This document shows, in pieces, positions 34,467 through 42,129 of a stretch of 54,740 nucleotides of DNA. Source of the stretch: Desulfotignum sp. (GTDB lineage: Bacteria > Desulfobacterota > Desulfobacteria > Desulfobacterales > Desulfobacteraceae); assembly GCA_011390635.1 (NCBI GenBank), contig JAABSA010000024.1, positions 1 to 54,740 of the forward strand, read 5' to 3'. Both the position numbers and the translations under genes were made by a program. Positions within the stretch are counted from its first letter, which is position 1. Every line of letters begins with the position of its first letter. The notes below the pieces were generated by a model. It was not told where the DNA came from and did not search any database. It saw only the letters and a program-made list of their open reading frames with translations.

Positions 34467-34972
34467 TTGGTTGATTCCTCCCTGAATTTGAGCACGGTTT
34501 CACAGATACCGGCAGCTGCCTGCAGAATAAACAGCACCGCAGCAATGGGGACAAAGAGCTTTACCGGACCCAGGGGCGGCCCCCAGACGGTGTAGGAATG
34601 CTGGTTTATTTTAAAGGTGTGCAGGACATCTTTGCCACCCACCCATAAAAGGACCACAAAAAAAATGATGCACACGAGATACGCGATGATGTCGGCGATC
34701 AGCCTCCACCGGCAGGAAAATGTGCTGTAGATGATGTCCACACTGACATGCTCTTTTCGCTGCAGCAGCCAGGGACCGGTCAGGGCCAGATAAAACGCAA
34801 AGGAGAACCCGGAAAGTTCATGGGCCCAGATGGTGGGAGAGTTAAAAAAATAGCGCATCAACACTTCATAACACAAAAATAGCATGATCAGGATCAGCAC
34901 AAAGGAAGATATCTTCCCCAGCTGGCGATTCATGCCGCCGATAAACCCTATGGATTGTTCCAGTTTTCCCAT
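34463..34972 (-). CDS. TRAP transporter small permease (DctQ family)
   Basis: 169 residues with four membrane helices. MRYFFNSPTIWAHELSGFSFAFYLALTG and LQRKEHVSVDIIY are DctQ signatures. The ATG at 34972 follows GGGGTG closely; a GTG at 34978 is an alternative start that adds two residues. The gene end overlaps the large permease start by four bases, and the binding-protein gene ends 87 bp upstream. Confidence 0.9.
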   Translation of the reverse strand: MGKLEQSIGFIGGMNRQLGKISSFVLILIMLFLCYEVLMRYFFNSPTIWAHELSGFSFAFYLALTGPWLLQRKEHVSVDIIYSTFSCRWRLIADIIAYLVCIIFFVVLLWVGGKDVLHTFKINQHSYTVWGPPLGPVKLFVPIAAVLFILQAAAGICETVLKFREESTK

Positions 34973-35059
34973 GTTCACCCCGATGGTTTGCGTTTGTTTT
35001 TACATCCGTCAACAGAATCGGTATTCCAGGCTGGTTTCCCAGCCCGGAATGCCAGACAT

Positions 35060-36091
35060 TCAGTACCCCAGATCTTTCAAGTTCTTCCGGATCATCTGGA
35101 TATACTGGGCAGAAAATTCATCTTTTTCAGACACTTCATCCCAGATCTCATCCGCCGCTTTTTGAATTTCATCCACCGTGGACTGGGGCAGCACCACCTT
35201 TTCAACACCGGCATTCAACATGTCGGTTTCCGCTCTCTTTTCCATCTGCATAAAAGATCGGGTAAAGTCTAAAGATGACTTTCGAATGGCGGTTTCAAAC
35301 ATCACCTGGAGGTGCTTCGGCATGGAATCAAATTTGGCTTTATTCACCAGCACTTCAAGGGTCTGCACTCCGGAAAAATCCGGTACCACCATGTATTTAC
35401 CTACCTCATGCAGGTTCTGGAGGTAGTTTTCCGCATGGGATCCGCTGACCGTCGCATCAATGGCGCCCCTGGACATGGCCACATAGATCTCGGCAAAGGG
35501 AATGAAGGTCGTGGACACACCCATTCGGTGAAGCATCGTGGCCATGGTCCCGGCGGCCCTGACCTTGAGATTCTGGATATCATCCAGGCTCTCTACTTTT
35601 TTTCTGGAAAACATGGCATAACCGGGCCATACCATGGCGCCGGCATAATACACCCCGTGTTTGGCATATTGTTCCCGCAAAAAGTCCAGACCGCCTTCAT
35701 CATAATAAAAGTTGAGTGTTTCCCACATGTCCCTGGGATCTCCGGGCAGCGCAAAACTGGTGGCTGCCACCGGCACAATCCCCCCATGATAGGCACCATA
35801 GGTAATGGCCATGTCAATGGCCCCGGACCCGGTTGTTTCAAATGTCTGGGGAGATTTGACCAGACCGCCGGGCCCGACCTGATCGATGAGGATCTGTCCT
35901 TCGCTCATGATTTTCAGGTCATCTGCCATCTGGGCGATAACTTTCCAGCCCGGGTGTTCCATGGCATTGACATTCTGACAGGTGAACCGGAAGGTTTTGG
36001 CCTGGACCGTGGCAGCCATTCCCATGAAAAAGATGAGACACAAGACCGCTGTCAGCATTTTTGTACAGGTATTTTCGCGTTTTTTTGTCAT
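35060..36091 (-). CDS. TRAP transporter substrate-binding protein (DctP family)
   Basis: 343 residues. Signal peptide: basic MTKKRENTCTK, hydrophobic core, cleavage near MAATVQA. The mature part has the DctP fold: FRFTCQNV...HPGWKVIAQMADDL, IDQVGPGGLV, DDIQNLKVRAAGTMATMLHRMGVSTTFIPFAEIYVAMSRGAIDAT. The Arg in KVRAAG usually binds a carboxylate, so an organic acid or amino acid is likely. First gene of the TRAP/CoA-transferase operon, with a sigma-54 promoter 77-92 bp upstream. Confidence 0.93.
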   Translation of the reverse strand: MTKKRENTCTKMLTAVLCLIFFMGMAATVQAKTFRFTCQNVNAMEHPGWKVIAQMADDLKIMSEGQILIDQVGPGGLVKSPQTFETTGSGAIDMAITYGAYHGGIVPVAATSFALPGDPRDMWETLNFYYDEGGLDFLREQYAKHGVYYAGAMVWPGYAMFSRKKVESLDDIQNLKVRAAGTMATMLHRMGVSTTFIPFAEIYVAMSRGAIDATVSGSHAENYLQNLHEVGKYMVVPDFSGVQTLEVLVNKAKFDSMPKHLQVMFETAIRKSSLDFTRSFMQMEKRAETDMLNAGVEKVVLPQSTVDEIQKAADEIWDEVSEKDEFSAQYIQMIRKNLKDLGY

Positions 36092-36167
36092 ACTTTCCTC
36101 CTGAATAAAAGTTCATTACATGCATTGACCCACAACATCCATTCCAATCAATCTGAAATAGTCTGTG

Positions 36168-36183
36168 AGCAAGTACCGTGCCA
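36168..36183 (-). promoter_or_regulatory. Sigma-54 promoter of the TRAP/CoA-transferase operon
   Basis: On - the sequence is TGGCACGGTACTTGCT: -24 GG and -12 GC separated by exactly 10 bases, matching TGGCACG-N4-TTGCW at every position. Transcription would start near 36156, 65 nt before the dctP ATG. An enhancer-binding activator gene is nearby (39764-41524). Confidence 0.88.
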
Positions 36184-36235
36184 TTCATCAAATATGGCCC
36201 GTCTGCAACGGATTCAAAAACATCCACCCACCCGG

Positions 36236-36277
36236 AACCATGGAATAATATGCAAATTTGCATATTATTCCATGGTT
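36236..36277. promoter_or_regulatory. Perfect 42-bp palindrome holding operator ATATGCA-N4-TGCATAT (copy 1)
   Basis: A perfect inverted repeat, 21+21 bases, centre between 36256 and 36257. Its core at 36248-36265 is ATATGCA-AATT-TGCATAT, and the same 7+4+7 arrangement occurs at 36339-36356. It lies about 100 bp upstream of the start site from the - strand sigma-54 promoter, a normal place for an activator enhancer site. The outer arms (CCATGGAATA...) are unique to this copy and could also fold as a hairpin. Confidence 0.75.
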
Positions 36278-36338
36278 TCATCACTGGAGAAAAATAACTT
36301 TATTTATAAAAACAGGATCTTAAGAAAGAATTCTCCCA

Positions 36339-36356
36339 TTATATGCAAAACTGCAT
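36339..36356. promoter_or_regulatory. Operator ATATGCA-N4-TGCATAT (copy 2)
   Basis: The 7-base arms are identical to those of copy 1; the centre is AAAC. It lies 91 bp from copy 1 (centre to centre) and about 150 bp upstream of the start point of the + strand sigma-54 promoter. Two identical operators between two sigma-54 promoters point to one activator serving both. Confidence 0.72.
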
Positions 36357-36474
36357 ATTTATGCGGATCTGAGCGGTTTCAACCGCACTGCCCTGGGCCC
36401 CACCTGGATGTAAAATCCGCCAAAACCCCTGACCGCACCTTTCCATGCCCGATATTTCAAATAAAATCCGACAC

Positions 36475-36490
36475 TGGCATATGTTTTGCT
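36475..36490 (+). promoter_or_regulatory. Sigma-54 promoter of the aminotransferase-AOR operon
   Basis: TGGCATATGTTTTGCT: GG (36476-36477) and GC (36488-36489) separated by 10 bases, with only small departures from TGGCACG-N4-TTGCW. The start site would be near 36501, 40 nt before the ATG at 36542. Confidence 0.8.
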
Positions 36491-36541
36491 GTGTTCTCCT
36501 TATACGGAAAACCATCAACCCAAATCTTTGGAGACATAAAA

Positions 36542-37849
36542 ATGACTTCCACCAACACCCAGTATTACAACAAACTGCGGCAGGAACATGTGGCACAGGG
36601 ACCTGCCAACCTGACCCCTGCTGTCATCGCAAAAGCCAGCGGAGCAACCATGACGGACGTGGACGGCAAAGAATTCATCGATTTTGCCGGCGGTATCGGC
36701 GTGAACAATGTGGGCCATGCCCATCCCAAGGTGGTCAAGGCCATCAAGGACCAGGCAGATCAATTCATCCATACCTGTTTTCATGTGGGCATGTATGATT
36801 CCTACATCGAGCTGGCCCAAAAACTAAACACCCTGGCACCGGGAAATTTTCCCAAGAAGACCATGTTTGCCAACTCTGGGGCTGAAGCCGTTGAAAATGC
36901 GGTAAAGGTGGCCCGGTACGCCACCAAACGGCCGGCGGTGATCGCCTTTGAAAACGGATTTCACGGCCGGACCCTCATGACCATGTCTTTGACCAGCAAG
37001 ATCAAGCCCTATAAATATGGTTTCGGTCCGTTTGCGCCCGAAGTGTACCGGGTCCCCTATGCCTATTGTTACAGATGCCCTTTAGGGTGTACCTATCCTT
37101 CTTGTGACATTGCCTGTGCCGACCTGCTGGAATCCTATTTCATCACCCATGTGGATCCGGAATCCTGTGCCGCCATTATCGCCGAACCCATCCAGGGAGA
37201 GGGTGGTTTCATCACCCCGCCGCCGGAATATTTCCCGAAACTGGCCGGGATTGCCAAAAAATACGGGATTCTGCTGATCATGGATGAGGTCCAGTCCGGG
37301 GCCGGCAGAACCGGCAAGTTTCTGGCCTCTGAACACTGGGATATTGAGCCTGATATCATCACCCAGGCCAAAAGCCTGGCCGGGGGCATGCCCCTGAGTG
37401 CTGTCACCGGCAGAAAAGAACTGATGGATGCCCCGCATGCCGGCGGCCTTGGCGGCACTTACAGCGGCAACCCGTTGTCCTGTAAGGCAGCTCTGGCAGT
37501 CTTGGAGATCCTGCTGGAAGACAACCTGCTGGAACGTTCCCGGCAGCTGGGAGAGATCCTGCAACAGCGTTTCACCCAACTGGCAGACACCCATGAGATC
37601 ATCGGTGAGGTCAGGGGCAAAGGTCCCATGCTGGCACTGGAGCTGGTCAAGGACCGAAAGACAAAGGAACCCGCTTCCGAGGCAGCCAAAGAACTGACCC
37701 GGATCTGTTATGAAAAAGGGCTGGTGATCCTTTCCTGCGGCAATTTCGGCAATGTCATCCGGACCCTGATGCCGTTTGTGATTACCGATGAGCAACTTGA
37801 CAGGGGGCTGTCCATCCTGGAAGACGGGTTACAGCAAGTGATAAAATAA
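36542..37849 (+). CDS. gabT: Class III aminotransferase (4-aminobutyrate / omega-amino acid aminotransferase)
   Basis: 435 residues of fold type I. The PLP lysine is in DIITQAKSLAGGMPLSAV; DEVQSGAGRTGKF is the class III signature, and ANSGAEAVENAVKVAR with NGFHGRT are phosphate/cofactor segments. An insert with CYRCPLGCTYPSC (about residues 180-195) has a CxxC pair like the [2Fe-2S] site of mammalian GABA transaminase. Likely substrates are GABA or 5-aminovalerate, giving a semialdehyde that the next gene product could oxidise. TTTGGAGAC precedes ATG 36542; an in-frame extension upstream runs through the promoter and is not real. Confidence 0.85.
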   Translation: MTSTNTQYYNKLRQEHVAQGPANLTPAVIAKASGATMTDVDGKEFIDFAGGIGVNNVGHAHPKVVKAIKDQADQFIHTCFHVGMYDSYIELAQKLNTLAPGNFPKKTMFANSGAEAVENAVKVARYATKRPAVIAFENGFHGRTLMTMSLTSKIKPYKYGFGPFAPEVYRVPYAYCYRCPLGCTYPSCDIACADLLESYFITHVDPESCAAIIAEPIQGEGGFITPPPEYFPKLAGIAKKYGILLIMDEVQSGAGRTGKFLASEHWDIEPDIITQAKSLAGGMPLSAVTGRKELMDAPHAGGLGGTYSGNPLSCKAALAVLEILLEDNLLERSRQLGEILQQRFTQLADTHEIIGEVRGKGPMLALELVKDRKTKEPASEAAKELTRICYEKGLVILSCGNFGNVIRTLMPFVITDEQLDRGLSILEDGLQQVIK

Positions 37850-37921
37850 CCTGGCAGATCTTTGTGAAAAAGCAAACCCATATGCAGGAAAATACCGGAA
37901 CAACCGGTATAAGGAGCCAGT

Positions 37922-39685
37922 ATGAAAGGATTTTTCAACCGCATTCTCCTCATTGATTGCAGCAGCCGGACCACCCGGGTTGAACCCATTGATGACAAAA
38001 CCCTGGAACAATACATGGGGGGCAAGGGGTTGGCCACGCATCTTTTGTTACAGTACAACCCGCCCGGGGTGGACCCCCTGGCACCGGAAAACCACCTGAT
38101 CGTAGGACTGGGGCCCATGACCGACAGCCTGATTTACGGCAGCTGCCGGTACGGCATCTTTTCCAAATCACCCTTGACCGGATTTTACGCCGAAAGTTAC
38201 TCCGGCGGCCGGGCCGCCCCGGCTATCAGCCGGGCGGGATATGATGCAGTCCTGATCACGGGCGCGGCTGCATCTGCTGTGTGGATAGAAATATGTGACA
38301 CCGCCATTGTGTTTCATGATGCCACACATCTGTGGGGCAAAGACACCTATGAGACAGAAGATGCAGTCAAACAATTGTGCGGTATAAAAGATGCCGCCGC
38401 CCTGGTCATCGGCCCTGCCGGTGAAAACCTGGTGAAATTTGCCGTTATCGAAAACGACTACTGGCGGTCCGCCGGCCGCACCGGCATGGGCGCGGTGATG
38501 GGATCCAAAAACATCAAGGCCCTGGTGTTCCATGGGGAGCAGAAAAAAACATTTCATGATCCAAAAGCCATCAAACAATACGCCAAAACCATGGTCAAAG
38601 ACCTGAACCAGCACCCGGCCACACGCACCTACCGAAGCCAGGGTACCCCGGTCATGGTGGATGGATTGAACAAGGCCGGTGCGTTTCCAGCCAGATACTG
38701 GTCCCAGGGCACCTGTGATCACTTTGAACAGATCAATGCCACCCGCATGGCCGAAGACTTGAATGCCAGGCCCCGTTCCTGCAAGACCTGCTTTATGGGA
38801 TGCGGCAAACTGGTCACGATCAAGCAGGGCCGCCATGCCGGACTGAAACTGGAAGGGCCGGAGTATGAAACCATCTATGCATTCGGCGGGCTGTGCATGA
38901 TAAAGAGCATCGAAGAGATCACCTGGCTCAATGATATCTGTGACCGCCTGGGAATGGACACCATCACCGCCGGCAACCTGGCGGCCCTGGCCATTGAATC
39001 ATCCGGCCGGGGAAATATCAAAGAAAAGCTGGCATACGGGGATGCAGATGCTGTGGCAGATCTGCTGGAAAAAATCGCCCGGCGGGAAGGGATCGGCGGC
39101 CTGCTGGCAGACGGCATCAAAACCGCAGCACCGGAAATGGGCATGGCGGACATGGCTGTTCATGTCAAGGGAATGGAGCCGGCCGGGTATGATCCCCGCA
39201 CACTCAAAGGCATGGGACTGGCCTATGCAGTCTCTCCCCGGGGGGCGTGTCATTTGAGAAGCACCTTTTACAAACCCGAGCTGGCCGGCATGATCGACCC
39301 GGATCAAATTGAAGGCAAGGCGGAAATGTTTCTTGATTTTGAGGACCGGTGCACCCTGTTCGACACCTTTATTCTGTGCCGGTTTTACAGGGATTTTTAT
39401 CCCTGGGAAGAATTGTCCACCCTGGTATCCATGACAACCGGCATGAATCTGTCCAAAGAAGAACTGACAGCAATGGCTTCCCGGGTCACCAACCTGACCC
39501 GCCGGTTCAATCTCCAGGAGGGCCTGACCCGGGCCGATGATTTTCTGCCCAAACGGCTGCTCACCGAAAAGCTGCCCAACGGCAACGGCATCACCGAAGC
39601 CGAACTCACCCAACTGGTTCAGGATTATTACCGCCTCAGGGGATGGGATGAAAACGGCATTCCCGCCTCAGAATCCGGCAAATAA
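37922..39685 (+). CDS. aor: Aldehyde:ferredoxin oxidoreductase (tungsten/molybdopterin)
   Basis: 587 residues, usual AOR length. It begins NRILLIDCSSRTTRVEP and YMGGKGLATHLL, with GYDAVLITG and the pterin-binding RTGMGAVMGSKNIKALV. The [4Fe-4S] ligands are CKTCFMGC near residue 290 plus a downstream Cys (FILCRFY, near 485). It oxidises aldehydes to acids and reduces ferredoxin. It starts 72 bp after the aminotransferase with AAGGAGCC, so the two are co-transcribed. A semialdehyde from the aminotransferase is the obvious candidate substrate; ferredoxin rather than NADH would be gained. Confidence 0.9.
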   Translation: MKGFFNRILLIDCSSRTTRVEPIDDKTLEQYMGGKGLATHLLLQYNPPGVDPLAPENHLIVGLGPMTDSLIYGSCRYGIFSKSPLTGFYAESYSGGRAAPAISRAGYDAVLITGAAASAVWIEICDTAIVFHDATHLWGKDTYETEDAVKQLCGIKDAAALVIGPAGENLVKFAVIENDYWRSAGRTGMGAVMGSKNIKALVFHGEQKKTFHDPKAIKQYAKTMVKDLNQHPATRTYRSQGTPVMVDGLNKAGAFPARYWSQGTCDHFEQINATRMAEDLNARPRSCKTCFMGCGKLVTIKQGRHAGLKLEGPEYETIYAFGGLCMIKSIEEITWLNDICDRLGMDTITAGNLAALAIESSGRGNIKEKLAYGDADAVADLLEKIARREGIGGLLADGIKTAAPEMGMADMAVHVKGMEPAGYDPRTLKGMGLAYAVSPRGACHLRSTFYKPELAGMIDPDQIEGKAEMFLDFEDRCTLFDTFILCRFYRDFYPWEELSTLVSMTTGMNLSKEELTAMASRVTNLTRRFNLQEGLTRADDFLPKRLLTEKLPNGNGITEAELTQLVQDYYRLRGWDENGIPASESGK

Positions 39686-39736
39686 CTTACATTTTTGAAA
39701 ACCAAAACATAACGACCCCAAACAAATAAACCTCTG

Positions 39737-39757
39737 GGGCCTTCAATGTGAAGGCCC
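39737..39757. terminator. Hairpin between convergent aor and sigma-54 activator genes
   Basis: GGGCCTTCA (39737-39745) pairs perfectly with TGAAGGCCC (39749-39757) around a 3-nt loop. It lies between the aor stop and the stop of the - strand activator gene, where both transcripts should end. Neither side has a strong T-run, so termination efficiency is uncertain. Confidence 0.5.
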
Positions 39758-39763
39758 TTCCCC

Positions 39764-41524
39764 CTACAGTACAACACCGGGTTTGGCCAGGCCGTATTTT
39801 TTCAATTTCCTGGCAATGGTGGACTGGTTGATCCCCAGCATCTTTGCCGCATTCACCTGGGTCTTTGCTGTTTTCAATGCCGCGGCCAGCACCTTTTTTT
39901 CAAACCGGGCCGTCATCTGCTCAAGGGTCTGATCCGGGGGCAAGGCATCCAAAGACGCCTCATTGGCAGCCATATGTTTTCTGATGCTGCCGGGAAGGTC
40001 CTCATACCGGACATTGCTGCTCCTGGACATGACCACCAGGCGTTCGCAGATATTGATCAATTCCCTGACATTGCCCGGAAACAGATAAGCTGTCAAGGCA
40101 TCCACAGCCTCTCTATCCAGGGTCATTTCAGGTTTTCCATATTTCTGGGAAAAAACCTCCAGGTACCGGGTGATCAATGGTACCAGACATTCTGAGCGTT
40201 CCCGCAGCGGTGGTATCTTTACAGGAATGACATTGAGCCGGTAGTAAAGATCGTTTCGAAACTGCTTTGTCTCAATCATGTCTTTTAAATCCCGGTTGGT
40301 AGCGGCAATAATCCGCACATCTACGGGTTTGCTGGCGGTGCTGCCCACCCGGGAAATCACGCCGTCTTCCAAAAATTTCAACAATTTGACCTGGGATGCC
40401 AGGGGCAGTTCCGCGATTTCGTCCAGAAAAATGATTCCCTTGTCCGCAGTTTCAAACTTACCGGGCTTTCCTTTGTGGCCGGCTCCTGTAAATGCGCCTT
40501 TTTCATATCCGAACAGCTCACTTTCCACAAGGGTTTCCGGGATGGATCCGCAATTGATTTTTACCATGGGATGATCCGCCCGGGAGGAGTATTTATGGAT
40601 CAGATCGGCAATCACCCCTTTGCCCGTGCCTGATTCTCCCAGAATCAATACCGTGGAATCCACCTGTGCCAGCTTGATGGTCTTTTGCACTATGTTCCGG
40701 TAATTGGCGCTCTTGGCAATAATCTGGCGGGACTCGGTTTCTTCAATCTGCTTTTCCAGAATATCCCGTTTGTATTGTTCGGTAATCTCGGCATTTTCTT
40801 TTAATTGTTCCTGCAGCCGGGTAATTTCCGTGATATCCCTTTCATTGACCACCACCCGGAAAAGCTCCCCGTTTTTATCGAACACCGGGGTCCCGGTCAG
40901 AAACAGGTCTCTGCCGATGCGGGTTTTCTGAATCAAAGATACTTTTTTTCTTGTTTTGAGCACCTCCAGGGTCACGGACCGGTCCACCAGTTTTTTTCTC
41001 ACCAGCTCCGACATGTGCTTGCCCACAACTTCGGCTGCTGAAAGACCGATCATCTTTTCAGATGCCGGGTTGACTCTCACCACCACCCCGCTGCCGTCGC
41101 AGATCCACAACCCGTCATTGGAGCTGTCTATGATGGTATCCAGCTCGATAGACAGCTGCTGGAACCCCTTCATCCGGTTGGTCATGTTGGTGAGTGCCGT
41201 CATGTCCTCAAACACCGCCAGTACACCGATGGCAGCATCATTATGGCGGATGGGAGCCAGCAGCACCGAATACCGGCTGTCGTTTTTTTTCACCACCATC
41301 CCGGTTTCAACGGTTTTGGCGGACAGCACCTGCTGGGCCGCTGCCGTGAGTGACGGCACCGTGGCAGACAAAAACGCCCCGGGATAAAGGTCCAGGCTGT
41401 CTCTGGCCAGCCGGTTGGAGATCACTGCCTGAAGGGTATTGTCAAACACCGCCACGCCGTTGGGTGTGGCATTGAGCAATGCGCTGCCGAACTCTTTCCA
41501 GTTCAGGTCAATGGATTCCCGCAT
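39764..41524 (-). CDS. Sigma-54 enhancer-binding activator with two PAS domains
   Basis: 586 residues. Two PAS-like sensor domains (about 10-115 and 125-235) are joined by a coiled coil (about 235-275) to an AAA+ domain with Walker A GESGTGKG, the sigma-54 contact loop YEKGAFTGAG, Walker B GIIFLDEIAELP and the R-finger region LYYRLNVIPVKIPPLRER. The C-terminal Fis-type helix-turn-helix is VNAAKMLGINQSTIARKLKKYGL. No receiver or membrane domain is present, so a small cytosolic ligand probably signals. It lies next to the aor operon and two sigma-54 promoters with shared operators, which it most likely controls. Confidence 0.92.
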   Translation of the reverse strand: MRESIDLNWKEFGSALLNATPNGVAVFDNTLQAVISNRLARDSLDLYPGAFLSATVPSLTAAAQQVLSAKTVETGMVVKKNDSRYSVLLAPIRHNDAAIGVLAVFEDMTALTNMTNRMKGFQQLSIELDTIIDSSNDGLWICDGSGVVVRVNPASEKMIGLSAAEVVGKHMSELVRKKLVDRSVTLEVLKTRKKVSLIQKTRIGRDLFLTGTPVFDKNGELFRVVVNERDITEITRLQEQLKENAEITEQYKRDILEKQIEETESRQIIAKSANYRNIVQKTIKLAQVDSTVLILGESGTGKGVIADLIHKYSSRADHPMVKINCGSIPETLVESELFGYEKGAFTGAGHKGKPGKFETADKGIIFLDEIAELPLASQVKLLKFLEDGVISRVGSTASKPVDVRIIAATNRDLKDMIETKQFRNDLYYRLNVIPVKIPPLRERSECLVPLITRYLEVFSQKYGKPEMTLDREAVDALTAYLFPGNVRELINICERLVVMSRSSNVRYEDLPGSIRKHMAANEASLDALPPDQTLEQMTARFEKKVLAAALKTAKTQVNAAKMLGINQSTIARKLKKYGLAKPGVVL

Positions 41525-41641
41525 GACGTCTCCCCAATAGTTATATCCAGATTCTCAAAACGGCAAATCATTGCACCAAATACGGCAAAAAGTCAAACCC
41601 CGGTTTTTTCCCATTGCAATGGTTTAGGGCATTTCTTTTGC

Positions 41642-41678
41642 TTGACAAGACAAAACTTATAGCTTACGTAAACGTTAA
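41642..41678 (+). promoter_or_regulatory. Promoter/operator region of the merR - acyl-CoA dehydrogenase operon
   Basis: TTGACA (41642-41647) is followed by an ACGT-rich site TTACGTAAACGTTAA (41664-41678) in the place of the spacer and -10. From memory this resembles operators proposed for LiuR, a MerR-family regulator of branched-chain acid catabolism (two ACGT cores six bases apart). The merR gene starts 38 bp downstream, suggesting autoregulation. No good -10 hexamer is visible, as is common for MerR-controlled promoters. Confidence 0.5.
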
Positions 41679-41715
41679 TTATAAACAGCCATATATTTTC
41701 CACAGGGAAGCAGAC

Positions 41716-42129
41716 ATGAACGGTGATAAGAATGTACGCACATTTACCATATCCCAGATAGCAGATGAACTGGATATCAGTACCCGTACGATACGGTTTT
41801 ATGAGGAAAAGGGCTTGATCAAACCCGGTCGGACCGCCGGAAACCAGCGGATATACACCGCCAGAAACAAGGCCAGGCTCAAGCTGATCCTGAGGGGCAA
41901 ACGCTTTGGATTCTCCCTGGATGACATTTCAGAAATGATCGGCATGGCGGACACAGACATGGATGAACTGGCCCAGATTGAAAAAAGCCTGTATTTTGGC
42001 GAGGCCAAACTAAAGGAGATTCAGGACAGAAAAAAAGAATTGTCACTTCTGGAACAGGATATTCTGGCAACCAGAAAAAAACTGCTGCAGCGTATCAACA
42101 AAATCAGAAAGGAAATAAACCATGTTTGA
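41716..42129 (+). CDS. MerR-family transcription regulator (LiuR-like)
   Basis: 137 residues. An N-terminal MerR winged helix (TFTISQIADELDISTRTIRFYEEKGLIKPGRTAGNQRIYTARNKARLKLILRGKRFGFSLDDISEMIGM) is followed by a long dimerisation helix (about 90-135, K/E-rich). There are no metal-binding cysteines, which separates it from CueR/ZntR sensors and fits the LiuR type that sense acyl-CoAs. ATG 41716 follows CAGGGAAG. The gene end overlaps the acyl-CoA dehydrogenase start by eight bases, so that gene is its probable target. Confidence 0.82.
   Translation: MNGDKNVRTFTISQIADELDISTRTIRFYEEKGLIKPGRTAGNQRIYTARNKARLKLILRGKRFGFSLDDISEMIGMADTDMDELAQIEKSLYFGEAKLKEIQDRKKELSLLEQDILATRKKLLQRINKIRKEINHV

Noticed and set aside
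35312-36541. N-terminal extension of the aminotransferase frame by 410 codons
   Set aside because: It runs opposite dctP and through the sigma-54 promoters and operators. The internal ATG 36542 has GGAGAC and matches the family start.
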